A stretch of 35,506 nt of DNA from positions 1 to 35,506 of IMG/VR virus record IMGVR_UViG_3300024344_001463; one strand, 5' to 3'. This document shows, piece by piece, positions 10,530-16,928 of this stretch (position 1 is the first letter of the stretch; each line of letters starts with the position of its first letter). Source of the DNA: a virus. The translations under genes and the position numbers were made by a program. Below the pieces are notes generated by a model. It was not told where the DNA came from and did no database searches. It saw only the letters and a list, made by a program, of their open reading frames with translations.

Positions 10530-10550
10530 TAGAGATATTTATAATCTCTA
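10530..10550 (+). promoter_or_regulatory. 7-bp hairpin at the expected mRNA 5' end
   Basis: TAGAGAT (10530-10536) and ATCTCTA (10544-10550) form a perfect 7-bp stem with a 7-nt AT loop. It falls at the expected transcription start of the preceding promoter and ends exactly where GGAG, the ribosome site of the next gene, begins. It could protect the mRNA 5' end or tune ribosome access. Confidence 0.5.
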
Positions 10551-10560
10551 GGAGCAATAA

Positions 10561-11271
10561 GTGAACAAGTTGTTGGTATGCGTGGGCTATGACTCTCGTG
10601 AAGACATAGCTTATCAAGTGTGTCGGCACTCAATTTATAGAAGAAGCACACTACCTGTTGAGATATATCCCCTTAAGCATAAGGAGTTAAGGGATCAGGG
10701 TCTTTTCTGGAGACCTTGGCTCACTGCTGGTTCGGGGCAAACTGTTGATTGCATAGATGGCAGACCTTTCTCAACTGCGTTTTCTCATACACGTTTTCTG
10801 ACACCACACATAGCAAAAGAAAAAGGTTATCAATGGGCTTTGTTTGTTGATTGTGATTTTCTTTTTCAAGAGGATGTTGCTGCTCTATTTCATCTCGTTA
10901 AAGATGATTACTCTGTTATGTGTAGAAAGTTTCAATACCACATAGCACAAGACACCAAAATGGATGGCATGAAACAATCTAGCTACGATAAAAAGTTGTG
11001 GTCTAGTCTTTGTTTGTGGAACACTGACAAACAATTTCCTTCTGTCAATCAAGTCAATTCTAAGGATGGGGCGTGGCTGCATCAATATCAATGGTTATCT
11101 GATGAACAAATTGGTTCTGTTCCTGAGGAATGGAACTGGATAACAGGAACTGATGAGGTTCCTAAAGCAATACACTATACCGAAGGTGGTCCTTGGTTTC
11201 CTGAATATGAGAAGTGCGAATATGGGCATCTATGGAAAAGTGAACTAAACCATATGGAGAACAGTGAATGA
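10561..11271 (+). CDS. GT-A fold glycosyltransferase (GT8-like)
   Basis: The GTG start at 10561 has GGAG 6 nt upstream. The 236-residue protein shows features of a GT-A nucleotide-sugar transferase: a first strand KLLVCVGYDSRE, a middle segment FSTAFSHTRFLTP (70-81), the metal-binding DxD as D97-C-D99 in FVDCDF, and a C-terminal IHYTEGGPWF like the His and sugar-nucleotide contacts of family GT8. The last four bases overlap the next gene (ATGA), whose N-terminal domain is also GT-A-like, so the two probably act on the same glycan. Acceptor and donor are unknown: host surface sugar, phage structural protein and modified DNA base are all possible. Confidence 0.75.
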   Translation: MNKLLVCVGYDSREDIAYQVCRHSIYRRSTLPVEIYPLKHKELRDQGLFWRPWLTAGSGQTVDCIDGRPFSTAFSHTRFLTPHIAKEKGYQWALFVDCDFLFQEDVAALFHLVKDDYSVMCRKFQYHIAQDTKMDGMKQSSYDKKLWSSLCLWNTDKQFPSVNQVNSKDGAWLHQYQWLSDEQIGSVPEEWNWITGTDEVPKAIHYTEGGPWFPEYEKCEYGHLWKSELNHMENSE

Positions 11272-13457
11272 TTTTAGTTACCAGTTTTCACGCTAAGTCG
11301 TGGGATACCTATGCAAAAAGATTTATGGAAAGTTTTAAACAACACTGGCCCAAGAAGGTAAAACTATATGCTTTTTATCATGATGGTGAGATTCCTACCG
11401 ATGCACCTACAGCGACAAATATTGTTTACAGGAAGCTCAATCATGCAGAGATGCTTCAGTTTAAAGAAAAGCACAAAGATAAAACTGGTGGCAACCCATA
11501 CAACTATAGGCTTGATGCGATTAAGTTTTGTCACAAAGTATTTGCCATCACAGAAATGGCGGAAGAACTAAGGGTAAATAAATCTAAACAAAACTGGTTG
11601 ATGTGGCTGGATGCTGACACAGTAACCAAAAAGAAGTTGCCCTTAAAAGAAGTTAAAAGTTGGGTTGAACCAGAGGCAGACATAGTTTACTTGGGACGTA
11701 AAGCTATAGATTATTGTGAGTCTAGCTTTCTTGGATTTAACATGGATAATGTTCCTGCCCATGTTTTTCTTGAAGACTTCAGGGGTTTGTATCTTTCTGG
11801 AGAATTGTTTGGTTACAGAGAATGGCATGATGGCTTTGTCTTTGAGCGCCTGTTGAGGATGCATAGAGCGCATGGTCTTGTCACTCATGACTTGACACCA
11901 GACTGCGAAGACTTACAAGCATTTAACAGCAGCCCACTATCAAAATACTTACATCATTACAAAGGACCAGATAAGGGACAGCAGCATCCTCCAGTAAGAT
12001 ATAATCATTTAGTTGAGATGGTAGGTTTTTATAAGCCTCAGACTCTGTTGGAGACAGGCACATGGAATGGTGAGAGGGCTGTTCAACTGTGTCTTGCTGC
12101 ACTTCAGGCAAACCCAGGCGATGTGCGTTATGTTGGCTATGATCTTTTTGAAGGTGGCAACAAAGAGATTAACGAGATGGAGTTCAATGCCAAACCTAAT
12201 ACAGCAATTCAAAGAGTAGAAGAAAAGCTGGATCGTTTAAAACAACTACACCCAAGATTTGATTATGTTCTTTATCAAGGTGATACCAGAGAAGTCATGA
12301 AACTTCATACTGTAGACTTTGCGTATCTTGATGGTGGTCATTCTATTGAAACTGCAGCCAATGATTTTGAAAAGGTTAAAGGATCAAAAGTTGTAGTGAT
12401 GGATGATTACTTTGTTGAGGATGAAGCAGGTCGAATACCTCCTGAAAAATGGCGAGGAACTAATAAGGTTTATGATACCTATGAGGGAAGAAAGTTTCTT
12501 ATTCATTCTCCTGATCCAGTCAATGTTGGAGGCAAGATTTCTTTGGCTGTCTTTGTTGAAGACGGTGAAGATCCACCAAACATGGACAAAACGGCTGTAC
12601 CTATCATCGTTAATCCTGTGGATTGTGTGGAGAAAGATTTTCTTTACGATAACATTAAAGAAAATGTAAAGCTTATTTCTAATTATATAGAGCGTAAGTT
12701 TGATTGGCATGATAGAAAACTGGTTGTTGTCTCAGGAGGACCTAGTATTAAGCAGGATTATGACGCAATCAGGAGAGCGCAAATAGATGGTGCTGATGTT
12801 ATATGTGTAAAACATTCTTACCCCATGCTTTTAGGGGCTGGTATAAATCCTTGGGGATGCATTATACTAGACCCAAGACCCTTAGATGGGGAAAGTACGC
12901 ATGGTATTGTCAGACGAAGTTTGTTTAAAAGAAAATCAGATACTATATTCTTTGTTGCAAGTATGACTAACCCTGAAGTAACTGAATATCTTAAGCGCAG
13001 GGGTGACACAATTTTTGGCTGGCACGCTTTCTCACAGGCTAGTAGTAAGTTGCCAGAGTTACAGAACAAAATGTTAGTTACAGGTGGAACCTGCGCTGCG
13101 ATGAGGGCTGTAGGGTTGGGGCATACATTAGGCTATAGAAGCTTTGATTTGTATGGTTTCGATTCATGTGTTGATGAACCTACAGAAGAACAAAAGAAAG
13201 AATTAGATAAGGATGTAGGGAAACCTAAGTATATTGAAGTGGGTATAGGCGGTAAAAAGTTTTGGACTACAGGAGAATTGTTGGCACAGGCACAAGATTT
13301 TGAAAGACTTGTCGCTCGTTCTGACGTAGACATGCGGTTGCAGGTTTTCGGTCAGGGTATGGTTCCTGCCTTATGGGAAAACATGCAAGCTCAAAGGGAA
13401 ATTTCCCCAACATTTGCTTCTTATGTAGCTAAATGTGAGAAAGGTAACGATGGCTGA
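11268..13457 (+). CDS. three-domain protein: glycosyltransferase, SAM methyltransferase, DUF115/MAF-like
   Basis: This 729-residue protein appears to fuse three enzymes. Residues 1-215 are GT-A-like, with WLDADT giving DxD at D115/D117. Residues 245-430 are a class I SAM methyltransferase: LETGTWNGE (261-269) as the Gly-rich loop, YDLF with an acidic residue at 292, DFAYLDGGHS (350-359) and VVMDDYF (377-382), a layout like Methyltransf_24/CmcI. Residues 450-700 resemble the DUF115 domain of MptE-like and flagellin (MAF) glycosyltransferases: VVVSGGPSIKQD (486-497) and GGTCAAMRAVGLGHTLGYRSFDLYG as a long conserved block from 606. It is coupled to the preceding glycosyltransferase by ATGA. A glycan is probably built and methylated; the target is not shown by the sequence. 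Confidence 0.7.
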   Translation: MILVTSFHAKSWDTYAKRFMESFKQHWPKKVKLYAFYHDGEIPTDAPTATNIVYRKLNHAEMLQFKEKHKDKTGGNPYNYRLDAIKFCHKVFAITEMAEELRVNKSKQNWLMWLDADTVTKKKLPLKEVKSWVEPEADIVYLGRKAIDYCESSFLGFNMDNVPAHVFLEDFRGLYLSGELFGYREWHDGFVFERLLRMHRAHGLVTHDLTPDCEDLQAFNSSPLSKYLHHYKGPDKGQQHPPVRYNHLVEMVGFYKPQTLLETGTWNGERAVQLCLAALQANPGDVRYVGYDLFEGGNKEINEMEFNAKPNTAIQRVEEKLDRLKQLHPRFDYVLYQGDTREVMKLHTVDFAYLDGGHSIETAANDFEKVKGSKVVVMDDYFVEDEAGRIPPEKWRGTNKVYDTYEGRKFLIHSPDPVNVGGKISLAVFVEDGEDPPNMDKTAVPIIVNPVDCVEKDFLYDNIKENVKLISNYIERKFDWHDRKLVVVSGGPSIKQDYDAIRRAQIDGADVICVKHSYPMLLGAGINPWGCIILDPRPLDGESTHGIVRRSLFKRKSDTIFFVASMTNPEVTEYLKRRGDTIFGWHAFSQASSKLPELQNKMLVTGGTCAAMRAVGLGHTLGYRSFDLYGFDSCVDEPTEEQKKELDKDVGKPKYIEVGIGGKKFWTTGELLAQAQDFERLVARSDVDMRLQVFGQGMVPALWENMQAQREISPTFASYVAKCEKGNDG

Positions 13458-13713
13458 CATCATATCATTGAATAAAATTGCTTCTGAAGACGTAAAAAAG
13501 TCTTTAGATGAGATAAATCAGTTCAAAGAAAAGGGGTTAGAAGAGGTTACTAAACACATAAAAGACAAGGATACTGTAGGATATTTAGTATTAACCTTCG
13601 ATGCTGAAGGAAATACCATGATAACAGCAGCAGGACAACTTGATCCAGCCGATTGCTGTATGGCTCTTGAGCGTGTAAAATATCAAATCGTAACTAATGA
13701 AGGAGGTATGTAA
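13450..13713 (+). CDS. small hypothetical protein, 87 aa
   Basis: ATG 13450 is preferred over the ATG 15 bp upstream because GAAAGG lies 5 nt before it. The reading begins MADIISLNKI and has a Lys/Glu-rich helical first half, then a strand-rich segment (VGYLVLTFDAEGNTMITAAG) and a conserved-looking PADCCMALERVKYQ. I recognise similar small proteins between tail and lysis genes of other phages, but no function is known to me. It overlaps the upstream fusion gene by 8 bp and ends in TAATG with the next gene, so it belongs to the same operon. Confidence 0.65.
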   Translation: MADIISLNKIASEDVKKSLDEINQFKEKGLEEVTKHIKDKDTVGYLVLTFDAEGNTMITAAGQLDPADCCMALERVKYQIVTNEGGM

Positions 13714-13964
13714 TGTCTGATCCAGTTACTACTGCAGTTGAGTCTGTCAGTTGGTGGACACAAATTTGGGAAGCAAGAGATGCTATCTTAGGTGGTGCTC
13801 TAGGTGTTGTTGCAGCAGCAGCGACTGTTGTGGGTGGAACTAAAACACCTGCTCCTGGCACTTTCTTAGCTAAAGTCTATAAGATGATTGAGTGGGTCTC
13901 TCTTACTTTCGGCAAAGCCAAAGATACTGGCACACCAAAAGAAAAAGAAGAAGCGCCTAAATAA
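13713..13964 (+). CDS. small membrane protein, holin candidate
   Basis: The 83-residue protein has a perfect AGGAGG 6 nt before ATG 13713. It has a Trp-rich amphipathic start (WWTQIWEAR), one hydrophobic segment around residues 25-42 (ILGGALGVVAAAATVVG), a second amphipathic helix (KVYKMIEWVSLTFGK) and a charged tail (KEKEEAPK). A short inner-membrane protein with a charged C-terminus directly before spanin genes is the usual position of a holin. Only one clear membrane helix is present, as in class III or T7-type holins. The identification rests on position and topology, not on a sequence family. Confidence 0.55.
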   Translation: MSDPVTTAVESVSWWTQIWEARDAILGGALGVVAAAATVVGGTKTPAPGTFLAKVYKMIEWVSLTFGKAKDTGTPKEKEEAPK

Positions 13965-13966
13965 TT

Positions 13967-14185
13967 ATGGGCGTACTTAGTATTGTAGTCAAAATCTTTG
14001 GGGTGGTTGCTAAACTAGCGCCACTCCTCTTTGCCTACAGCGCTGGTAAAAAGGGTGCTCAAAAGAAACACCTTGAGAAATCCCTTAAGAATGTAAAGGA
14101 GAGTAATGAAATATCTCAATCTATTAAGCGTCTTAATGTTAGCTCTGTTCTTAGCAAGTTGCGGAATAATTGGAGAAGGGGATGA
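13967..14185 (+). CDS. Rz: Rz-like inner-membrane spanin subunit
   Basis: This 72-residue protein has an N-terminal membrane helix (residues 4-24) followed by a Lys-rich periplasmic helix (KKGAQKKHLEKSLKNVKESNEI) and a short SSVLSKLRNNW tail. This is the topology of Rz-type i-spanins, which join the Rz1 lipoprotein to fuse inner and outer membranes at lysis. The last 80 bp overlap the lipoprotein gene in another frame, the nested arrangement typical of Rz/Rz1. The Shine-Dalgarno sequence before ATG 13967 is weak, and it follows the holin candidate by 2 bp, so translation may be coupled. It is short for the family. Confidence 0.7.
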   Translation: MGVLSIVVKIFGVVAKLAPLLFAYSAGKKGAQKKHLEKSLKNVKESNEISQSIKRLNVSSVLSKLRNNWRRG

Positions 14186-14294
14186 TTGCTCTTGGACAAG
14201 ACCTATACTTGTTGGTGATGAAGACGTTTTAAGTGAAGCTACGGCACGAGACATTCTTGTGCATAATGAAGTGTGGGAAAGACTTTGTAAATGA
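14106..14294 (+). CDS. Rz1: Rz1-like outer-membrane lipoprotein spanin subunit
   Basis: The 62-residue product begins with a lipoprotein signal, MKYLNLLSVLMLALF, and a clear lipobox LASC with the lipidated Cys at position 19. The mature part of 44 residues contains CSWTRPI, DVLSEATARDILVHNEVWERLC, a pattern I recognise from Rz1-type o-spanins of other phages. It starts inside the Rz-like gene in a different frame, preceded by AAGGAG. The presence of a lipoprotein spanin means the host has an outer membrane. It ends 13 bp before the secreted protease gene. Confidence 0.8.
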   Translation: MKYLNLLSVLMLALFLASCGIIGEGDDCSWTRPILVGDEDVLSEATARDILVHNEVWERLCK

Positions 14295-14307
14295 TTAGGA
14301 GAATATG

Positions 14308-15138
14308 ATGCGTAAGTTATTAGCTGCTTTCTCAGTTATTTTGATGCTGTCTGGTACAGCCTATGCAGGAAGCCAAACAGACCCAATCCCTGTTAAACAA
14401 CATTTGGAAATGCTGTATCCAACAGTGCTGGTGGCTGTAGGAAGTGGTTCAGGTTCGGGAACTGTTATCTTTTCGGAAAGGTTTCAAGGTGAGTATGCCT
14501 CTTTAGTTCTTACTAATTGGCATGTAGTTAGGGGTGCAATATCTGTTACTGAAGAATGGGATTCCAAGAAGAAAGAAAAGATTGAGAAGGAAACTCGCAG
14601 ACCAGTAAAGATTGAAATCTTTGAATACAACAATTATAGTAAAAGCATAGGAACGACAGGTCGAACTGCATCCATCGTAGCTTACGATAAGAAGAGAGAC
14701 TTAGCTCTGCTTAGAGTTGATGATAGAGAGCGCCCCTTAGAACATGTGGCTACTCTTTACGAAGAGGGTGTAGATGATGGTCCTTGGATTTTTCAGAAAG
14801 CATGGGCAGTTGGAGCAGGACTTGGCAAGCCTCCATTTCCCACACAAGGTTTGCTATCAGGATTTGCAAAGGACTCTTATGGTAATGACCTAATATTGGG
14901 AAGCGCCCCCATAATTTTTGGTAACTCAGGAGGCTCTGGATATGTCATGTCACCCAGAGGAAAGTATGAACTGGTGGGTGTTCCAAGTATGGTATCTGGA
15001 TTTGGTTGGGGCAATGTCGTGTCACATATGGGTTGGTGGAGACCAATCTCTCAGATAAGAATTTTCTTAAGGGCTAATGATTATGGATATGTGTTGGGCG
15101 ATCCAGAGGTAGAGGATGCCGAAGAGCAAGGTTACTAA
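14308..15138 (+). CDS. exported trypsin-fold serine protease (S1/DegP-like)
   Basis: ATG 14308 is chosen over ATG 14305 because AGGAG lies 6 nt before it. Residues 1-20 form a signal peptide ending AYA|GSQ, so the enzyme is sent to the periplasm. The chymotrypsin-fold triad can be read as His72 in TNWHVV, Asp131 in RDLALLRVD and Ser207 in GNSGG; the N-terminal GSGSGSGTVIF is the usual first strand. No PDZ domain follows, and the acidic tail is short. It sits directly behind Rz/Rz1, in the place where lysis or host-takeover proteins are expected. It might attack periplasmic or outer-membrane proteins during lysis or exclude other phages; it is not a peptidoglycan hydrolase by sequence. Confidence 0.8.
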   Translation: MRKLLAAFSVILMLSGTAYAGSQTDPIPVKQHLEMLYPTVLVAVGSGSGSGTVIFSERFQGEYASLVLTNWHVVRGAISVTEEWDSKKKEKIEKETRRPVKIEIFEYNNYSKSIGTTGRTASIVAYDKKRDLALLRVDDRERPLEHVATLYEEGVDDGPWIFQKAWAVGAGLGKPPFPTQGLLSGFAKDSYGNDLILGSAPIIFGNSGGSGYVMSPRGKYELVGVPSMVSGFGWGNVVSHMGWWRPISQIRIFLRANDYGYVLGDPEVEDAEEQGY

Positions 15139-15586
15139 CCTACAAGAAGCTTACCTTTCAAGCAAAGCGCCAAACTTTCTCGATCCTCACAGCTATCAAA
15201 CCCCTGCCATGATTAAGGGGTTGAAGTATGAGGCGCAAGTTAAAGAACATGTGAAGGAACTTTTCACGCATGAGACCAAAGTTTTTGCTGGTCCTTGGAT
15301 AAAATATTTTGATGGTCTCAAGTGGAGATACGCTCAACCAGACATCGTTTTATTTAATGAACATCTGGTTGTAGGGGAGATTAAACTTACATGGAGACCA
15401 GGCGCAGTCAGAAAGCTGGCTAATCTTTATGAACCTTTATGTCGAAAGGTATGGCCTGATTACGAAATCAAACGTGTTCAGATTTGTAAGGGCATAAGAA
15501 AAAATTGTAAGGTTGAAGAGTGGCACGAGCTTAAAGATATTATGAATCCTGATAAACCAGAACACTTCGATGTTCACTGGTTTTGA
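15116..15586 (+). CDS. PD-(D/E)XK nuclease-like protein
   Basis: The 156-residue protein has the core of a PD-(D/E)XK nuclease: Glu39 in a first helix (GLKYEAQVKEHVKELF), Asp76 in QPDIVLF and Glu88-x-Lys90 in VVGEIKLTW, followed by a helix with ANLYEPLCRKVW. The start at 15116 overlaps the protease gene by 23 bp and has AGAGGT upstream. It is the last rightward gene and meets a leftward gene tail to tail. It may process recombination intermediates or host DNA; single-domain phage nucleases of this type vary in target, so the substrate is open. Confidence 0.65.
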   Translation: MPKSKVTNLQEAYLSSKAPNFLDPHSYQTPAMIKGLKYEAQVKEHVKELFTHETKVFAGPWIKYFDGLKWRYAQPDIVLFNEHLVVGEIKLTWRPGAVRKLANLYEPLCRKVWPDYEIKRVQICKGIRKNCKVEEWHELKDIMNPDKPEHFDVHWF

Positions 15587-15705
15587 CGCTGTTTAAATTG
15601 TTTCTTACGCAACTCTTTGACTTTCTTTCTCCATAGCCAAGAAGACATAGCGATAAGGCGTTCTTCTATCCAGTTTATCAGGAAGTTATTCCAAAACCAG
15701 TACAT
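15574..15705 (-). CDS. small hydrophobic/basic protein, 43 aa
   Basis: On the minus strand an ATG lies 5 nt after the stop of the MazG gene and opens a 43-codon frame. The product has a Trp/Phe/Leu-rich first half (MYWFWNNFLINWIEERL) and a strongly basic second half (WRKKVKELRKKQFKQRQNQ). It could be a membrane-surface peptide. Its last 13 bp overlap the last 13 bp of the convergent nuclease gene. It has no strong ribosome site, so translation would depend on coupling to MazG. No family is recognised; it may be a chance frame. Confidence 0.4.
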   Translation of the reverse strand: MYWFWNNFLINWIEERLIAMSSWLWRKKVKELRKKQFKQRQNQ

Positions 15706-15710
15706 GTATT

Positions 15711-16097
15711 TTACTCGTATAGTTTCTTAACTGTGTCGAGATCAATTACGTCTGCTCGATTGTCACCTTTTATGGTGTCCTCGTGTTGACGTTTCTTTAG
15801 CTTGTAGAGATTTTGTTCCATCACTGTAGATAGTCTGGTGTCAAGAACAATAGAAAGTTGTGCTACATACCAGAGAACATCCCCTAGCTCATCTATAATT
15901 TTGTCTCTGACTTCTTCGGGTATGCCATCACCAAGCAGAGTGTCTCCATAATCTTTTCTGATTACCTTCTTTAGTTTGTTGGCTACTTCTCCTGCTTCAC
16001 CCACCAAACCAAGAGTCAGGTATTCTAAGGCGCGATCAGGGGGATAGACTGCTGTGAGTCCTGTTTGTTTTTGATAATCGTTTGGGTGTTCTATCAT
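15711..16097 (-). CDS. mazG: MazG-like nucleoside triphosphate pyrophosphohydrolase
   Basis: The 128-residue protein carries the MazG/all-alpha NTP-PPase metal site: E34-x-x-E37 in GLVGEAGEVANKLKK and E70-x-x-D73 in DELGDVLWYVAQL. Proteins of this family hydrolyse (d)NTPs to monophosphates and pyrophosphate; phage copies have been proposed to clean or rebalance nucleotide pools or alter stringent-response signalling. The gene is the next-to-last of the leftward block, behind the RNR and HesB genes, which suits a nucleotide-metabolism role. Length matches single-domain MazG proteins. Confidence 0.85.
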   Translation of the reverse strand: MIEHPNDYQKQTGLTAVYPPDRALEYLTLGLVGEAGEVANKLKKVIRKDYGDTLLGDGIPEEVRDKIIDELGDVLWYVAQLSIVLDTRLSTVMEQNLYKLKKRQHEDTIKGDNRADVIDLDTVKKLYE

Positions 16098-16098
16098 T

Positions 16099-16608
16099 TT
16101 ATAATCCTAATTCTAGTTGTTTTTGTTTGTTAATTCTTTTGGTGTGTTTAAGTTTTTCCATGTCTTCAAAAGGAACTAAAGTTAATTCATCTTTTCTTGT
16201 TGGTCTATTAAAAATATGATAAGGCGCTCTGCCTTTCGGTCTTCCCAAGTCTTGTATTTTTCTTACTGCAAACTGAAGTAGTTCTTCTCGATTAACAAGA
16301 AGCCACTCTTTAAATCTTTCAAAGGCTATGTAGTCAGCCTTACCACAAACCCAACCACCATTGCCTCTTACGTTTTTAAACTCTACCCAAGCTAGATCGT
16401 CTTGATACTCACCATCGAAACGCCTAATTTTCTTTATACCTTTGACATCAAACTTTAAAGATTTTCCTTCTTTTGTCAGAGCACCAGCTAAATCCCAATG
16501 CTCAAACATATCTTGTTTTCTGTCTGCCCACTGAACATCAAAAAGATTTTCTGCAAAAGCTTCTTCAACTTGTTTTGCCTTTGCTAAGTATGTTTTAAAG
16601 TCAGTCAT
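16099..16608 (-). CDS. PD-(D/E)XK-like protein of unknown target
   Basis: The start at 16608 is chosen because AGGAGA lies just upstream and because its ATG overlaps the HesB stop as ATGA. The protein has 169 residues. A possible nuclease core is E15 in a first helix, Asp39 in EHWDLAG and Asp54-x-Lys56 in KFDVKGIKK, followed by WVEFKNVRGNGGWVCGKADYIAFE, a pattern seen in some Holliday-junction-resolvase-like PD-(D/E)XK proteins. The C-terminus is basic. It lies between HesB and MazG. The assignment rests on motif spacing and could be wrong; no second domain is visible. Confidence 0.5.
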   Translation of the reverse strand: MTDFKTYLAKAKQVEEAFAENLFDVQWADRKQDMFEHWDLAGALTKEGKSLKFDVKGIKKIRRFDGEYQDDLAWVEFKNVRGNGGWVCGKADYIAFERFKEWLLVNREELLQFAVRKIQDLGRPKGRAPYHIFNRPTRKDELTLVPFEDMEKLKHTKRINKQKQLELGL

Positions 16609-16928
16609 GCTGTCTCCTTTAATGAAAAGCTTTCCCCACAACCACAAGCAGAGGCTACATTCGGGTTATCTAAGGTTAATACAGTACCAAATAAGTCCTG
16701 TTTATACTGAAGAACCGTTCCTATCACATACATAACAGCGATAGGATCTATGTAAAGGGTTCCTTTAGACAGGGGTACTGCCTCACCTGAGGGTTCTTTA
16801 ACCACTTGCCAATCATAACTAAAGCCAGCACAGCCACCACCCTTCACAGACAACAATACACCATCAGCCTTTTCTCTTTCGATGATAGTGCAAAGATGTG
16901 CGTCTGCTTCTGGGGTGATAGTTATCAT
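16605..16928 (-). CDS. hesB: HesB/IscA-type (A-type) Fe-S carrier protein
   Basis: The 107-residue protein has the three conserved cysteines of A-type carriers: Cys33 in GGGCAGFSYDW and Cys95/Cys97 in SACGCGESF. Such proteins bind Fe-S clusters or iron and pass them to client enzymes. The ATG at 16928 forms an ATGA overlap with the RNR stop and is preferred over a TTG 9 bp upstream; the downstream gene is also joined by ATGA. Tight coupling to RNR suggests a shared task in nucleotide metabolism, although the class II RNR itself needs cobalamin rather than an Fe-S cluster. A possible alternative client is the Cas4/RecB-like exonuclease with its Cys cluster at 23136-24014. Confidence 0.85.
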   Translation of the reverse strand: MITITPEADAHLCTIIEREKADGVLLSVKGGGCAGFSYDWQVVKEPSGEAVPLSKGTLYIDPIAVMYVIGTVLQYKQDLFGTVLTLDNPNVASACGCGESFSLKETA

